From Tomitella fengzijianii (lineage in GTDB: Bacteria; Actinomycetota; Actinomycetes; Mycobacteriales; Mycobacteriaceae): 64,000 nucleotides of DNA. Each line of letters begins with the position of its first letter. Position 1 is the first letter of the stretch. Shown here in pieces: positions 62,027-64,000 of the stretch. The translations under genes and the position numbers were made by a program. The stretch spans positions 1,794,679 to 1,858,678 of the forward strand of contig NZ_CP041765.1 of NCBI RefSeq assembly GCF_007559025.1, in the 5' to 3' direction. The notes beneath the pieces were generated by a model. It saw only the letters and a list, made by a program, of their open reading frames with translations, was not told where the DNA came from and ran no database searches.

Positions 62027-62051
62027 GTTTGCGCACCCGCTGGGCGGGTAA
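62027..62051 (+). promoter_or_regulatory. SigF-like promoter
   Basis: GTTT at 62027-62030, 15 bases, then GGGTAA at 62046-62051. This matches the SigF/SigB-type pattern GTTT-N15/16-GGGTA. It is 42 nt upstream of the ATG at 62094 and lies ~700 bp from the sigF-type gene itself. Confidence 0.6.
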
Positions 62052-62093
62052 TCACCGGGAGTCGACCGACTCGACAGTCCGGGAGGTGTGGTG

Positions 62094-62348
62094 ATGACCG
62101 AGGAATCGCGCGATGACCAGGGGGATGATCGCGGTCGAGACAGCGAAGACGAGAACCTCCCGGGCAGGAGGGAGTTCCCGGCGAACTCGGAGAAAGACCT
62201 CCGGCATCGTGACGAGCGGCTGGGCGACCTCGTCGACCGCATGGAGGAGGGCGTGGAAGCCGAACGCAGCCAGGACGACGTCCGCGGCAACGTCGAGGAG
62301 CGGAAGGAGACCACTCCGGTGGAGCCCGACGACCAGGCGCCGGATTGA
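62094..62348 (+). CDS. Small highly charged hypothetical protein
   Basis: An 84-aa acidic, hydrophilic protein without Cys or Trp (EESRDDQGDDRGRDSEDENL; RLGDLVDRMEEGVEAERSQD). It is probably partly disordered with one helix. gggagg lies 7 nt before the ATG. The SigF-like promoter suggests a general-stress protein. No family recognised. Confidence 0.65.
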   Translation: MTEESRDDQGDDRGRDSEDENLPGRREFPANSEKDLRHRDERLGDLVDRMEEGVEAERSQDDVRGNVEERKETTPVEPDDQAPD

Positions 62349-62415
62349 CGAAGGACGTGCGATTGACGTCGGAACTGCGCTTGCCCGCCGGGTGTGCGCG
62401 CGGCGCACGGCGTGG

Positions 62416-62586
62416 TCAGGCCCAGGCGTTGCGTGCCGACCACGCCGTCCCGGTCGAAGCGCAACTCGGGCATTGCACGGTTTCACCGACGGACCATCCG
62501 TTGAGACGACCCACCTCGCGGGCGGCGTCCATACTGTCAGCGTGGGTCTCGAATGTGCGTTCGCACTTGTCACACCGCATCTGCAT
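62416..62586 (-). CDS. Small zinc-ribbon-like protein
   Basis: A 56-aa protein with two CxxC pairs (MRCDKCERTF near residue 5 and VQCPSCAS near 38), as in a zinc ribbon. AGGGAG lies 8-9 nt before the ATG at 62586. Its start is preceded by a palindromic GTAC-rich segment. Function unknown. Confidence 0.6.
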   Translation of the reverse strand: MQMRCDKCERTFETHADSMDAAREVGRLNGWSVGETVQCPSCASTGTAWSARNAWA

Positions 62587-62604
62587 TCGCCGAAACTCCC
62601 TGTC

Positions 62605-62641
62605 TCGTACCGCCCGTACCGCCCGTACGGCCGGTACGGGC
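62605..62641. promoter_or_regulatory. GTAC-rich repeat and hairpin
   Basis: gcccgtac (62621-62628) and gtacgggc (62634-62641) form a perfect 8-bp stem with loop ggccg, next to two copies of cgtaccgccc. It lies 127 nt after the SigF stop and ~35 nt before the zinc-ribbon start on the reverse strand, so it could be a terminator or an operator. Confidence 0.5.
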
Positions 62642-62767
62642 AAGCTGGCCCCGGATACCCGCGAGAGCCGGCGACTAAACCGGGCGATGCGCAACGGAAC
62701 GCAATCGGTGCCCTCGCGGTCGGGTTTTCGCCGCAGCCGGTCGCGTCGCCGGCCACGGTGGGCACCG

Positions 62768-63550
62768 CTACCGTTCCCGGAGCTCGTCCCGCAATTGGCT
62801 CAGCGTGCGGGCCAGTATCCGTGACACGTGCATCTGCGACAGGCCCACGCGCTCAGCGATCTGGCTTTGCGTCATTTCGCCGAAGAACCGCAGGGTGAGG
62901 ATCCGGCGTTCGCGCGGCGGCAGGGCATCCAGGTGCGGCTTGACCGCCACGTACCCCTCGACGTTGTCGAGGTCCGGGTCCTCTCCTCCCACGACATCGC
63001 CCAGATTGAGGCCTTCGGAGCCCGCGGACGGTGGCGCATCCATCGAATCGGGCTGATAGGCGCTGCGGGCGATGAGCCCTTCGGTCACCTGCCGGATCGG
63101 CAGGCCGAGTTCGCGCGCGATCTCTGCGGCGGTCGGAGACCGGCCGAGCGACTGTGCGAGTCGCTCGGAAGCGCTGGAGATTGCCAGGTGCAGCTCCTTG
63201 GCCCGCCGTGGCACGTGCATCGCCCAGCCGGTGTCGCGGAAATGACGACGCACCTCCCCCATGATCGTCGGCACTGCGAAGGCGACGAAGTTGTCCCCCT
63301 TGTCCGCGTCGAACCTGTCGATCGCATTCACCAGGCCCAGCCGTGCCACCTGCAGCAGATCGTCGAAGGGCTCGCCGCGTCCGTGGAACCGCCGCGCGAT
63401 GTGTTCGGCGAGCGGCAGGCACCGTGTGATCACCTCGTCGCGACGGTGGTCGTGATCGCTGTCCGAGGGACTGCTCCGCAGTGCGCGAAGTGCGCCCGGC
63501 ACGTCGGCGTAATCATCGCCGCCGCGACCCGCGTGACGATGGACGGTCAC
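62768..63550 (-). CDS. sigF: RNA polymerase sigma factor, SigF/SigB/SigG group
   Basis: This 260-aa group-3 sigma factor has region 2 (FDDLLQVARLGLVNAIDRFD; FVAFAVPTIMGEVRRHFRDT), region 3 (RSPTAAEIARELGLPIRQVT) and region 4 (LDALPPRERRILTLRFFGEM; QSQIAERVGLSQMHVSRILA). The length equals that of mycobacterial SigF. It is translationally coupled (ATGA) to the upstream anti-sigma gene, the standard partner-switch arrangement. Confidence 0.93.
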   Translation of the reverse strand: MTVHRHAGRGGDDYADVPGALRALRSSPSDSDHDHRRDEVITRCLPLAEHIARRFHGRGEPFDDLLQVARLGLVNAIDRFDADKGDNFVAFAVPTIMGEVRRHFRDTGWAMHVPRRAKELHLAISSASERLAQSLGRSPTAAEIARELGLPIRQVTEGLIARSAYQPDSMDAPPSAGSEGLNLGDVVGGEDPDLDNVEGYVAVKPHLDALPPRERRILTLRFFGEMTQSQIAERVGLSQMHVSRILARTLSQLRDELRER

Positions 63551-63975
63551 TCGGTGACGCCCGAGCTTTTAGTGAAGGTGATCGACCAGCGGCGTGCCGT
63601 GTTGTGGGGCTCGGATTCGTCCACCCTGACCTGGGCGTTGTCGGTGAGGGTGTGCAGGACGTGCCAGCCGAAGCCCGTCTCGCGCACCTCGGTTCCGTCG
63701 GGCAGTTCCGCGGAAACGGACACGGACATGACGAAGCGCCGCACCTCCATCTCCATCGTGATCGACGGAATGTCCGCCACGGAGCGTTCCAACTGGGCGC
63801 ACGCCTCGTCCACCGCCAGTTTGACGTCTGCGACCTCGTCGAGGCCGAAGCCGTACAGGATCGCCAACGTCTCCGCGACCGACCTCGCCACCGGAGCCTG
63901 GGACGAGGCGGCGTCGAGCGTGAGCGAGACGGGGCCTCGGTGGTCGAGTACCTCCGGTTCGGTGGCCAGATACAT
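63547..63975 (-). CDS. rsbW: Anti-sigma factor, RsbW/UsfX-type kinase
   Basis: This 142-aa GHKL-fold protein has an N-box-like segment DVKLAVDEACAQLE near residue 50 and a degenerate ATP-lid region, as in mycobacterial UsfX. It would hold SigF inactive until an anti-anti-sigma factor (not in the window) binds it. GAGGAC precedes the ATG at 63975. The promoter lies beyond the window end. Confidence 0.9.
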   Translation of the reverse strand: MYLATEPEVLDHRGPVSLTLDAASSQAPVARSVAETLAILYGFGLDEVADVKLAVDEACAQLERSVADIPSITMEMEVRRFVMSVSVSAELPDGTEVRETGFGWHVLHTLTDNAQVRVDESEPHNTARRWSITFTKSSGVTE

Positions 63976-64000
63976 CCAGGGTCCTCACTAAAGTAATCGC

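Noticed and set aside
61532-62116. Forward open frame opposite the small membrane protein gene
   Set aside because: It is antisense to a gene with three clear membrane helices and its own start; the frame is His/Arg-rich filler.

Overview
The window is high-GC DNA (roughly 70% by eye), densely coded, with many GTG/TTG starts, 4-bp stop/start overlaps and several leaderless-type promoters (TANNNT about 6 nt before the start codon). Gene content and order match the chromosome of mycolic-acid actinobacteria (order Mycobacteriales). Long blocks follow the Mycobacterium tuberculosis orders Rv1691-Rv1713, Rv1822-Rv1832, Rv1841c-Rv1847, Rv1854c, Rv2597-Rv2601 and Rv3286c-Rv3287c, but here they are joined together, so the organism is a relative and not M. 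tuberculosis. Genus cannot be fixed from the window. No phage, insertion sequence, integrase of mobile type or CRISPR array was seen. Comparisons with family lengths and M. tuberculosis homologues are from memory, not from a search.

Layout. (1) 1-442: 3' end of a 23S rRNA gene, 5S rRNA and the rRNA terminator. (2) 523-18721, all forward: TPR protein, HAD phosphatase, a small protein, tlyA, nadK, recN, steA, mctB/steB, pyrG, a NUDIX hydrolase, xerD, parA, scpA, scpB, rluB, cmk and der. This is a housekeeping run for ribosome modification, NADP and CTP supply, DNA repair, septum function and chromosome segregation. It ends in a terminator, tRNA-Pro(GGG) and a second terminator. (3) 19013-21024: a reverse-strand ABC-F gene with a structured leader, bracketed by a 29-bp direct repeat. 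(4) 21083-32335, forward: CoA-pyrophosphatase-like NUDIX, gdhA, a CDP-alcohol phosphatidyltransferase, DUF881 / small basic protein / DUF881, gcvH, garA, an FtsR-type MerR regulator, a bifunctional nuclease, a second MerR regulator and gcvP. Glutamate dehydrogenase and GarA (which in mycobacteria controls glutamate and 2-oxoglutarate flux) sit in the same block as glycine cleavage genes. (5) 32401-44195, mostly reverse: a VWA/substrate-binding protein, two CBS-domain CNNM/hemolysin-like membrane proteins, guaB1, gnd, an M56 peptidase, blaI, and ndh, with a forward thioesterase. (6) 44374-48737, reverse: Clp-N protein, SpeE-like synthase, DUF350, DUF4247, DUF2617, DUF4178. (7) 48850-50967: secreted lipase and a transglutaminase-like protein, separated by 585 bp of non-coding DNA with dyads.

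(8) 51002-61193 is the most unusual part: a divergent AraC-type regulator facing a nine-gene forward cluster (quinone-oxidoreductase-like MDR, TauD/TfdA dioxygenase, a divergent beta-keto acid cleavage enzyme, MFS transporter, small serine hydrolase, both subunits of a 3-oxoacid CoA-transferase, an acyl-CoA synthetase and a carboxymuconolactone-decarboxylase-like protein). The combination reads as a catabolic pathway for an imported carboxylic acid: oxidation, acetyl-CoA-dependent cleavage that yields acetoacetate, recovery of acetoacetate by the CoA-transferase and activation of the remaining acid. I do not recognise the substrate. (9) 61229-63975: small hypothetical proteins, one with a SigF-like promoter, followed on the reverse strand by an RsbW-type anti-sigma factor and SigF-type sigma factor.
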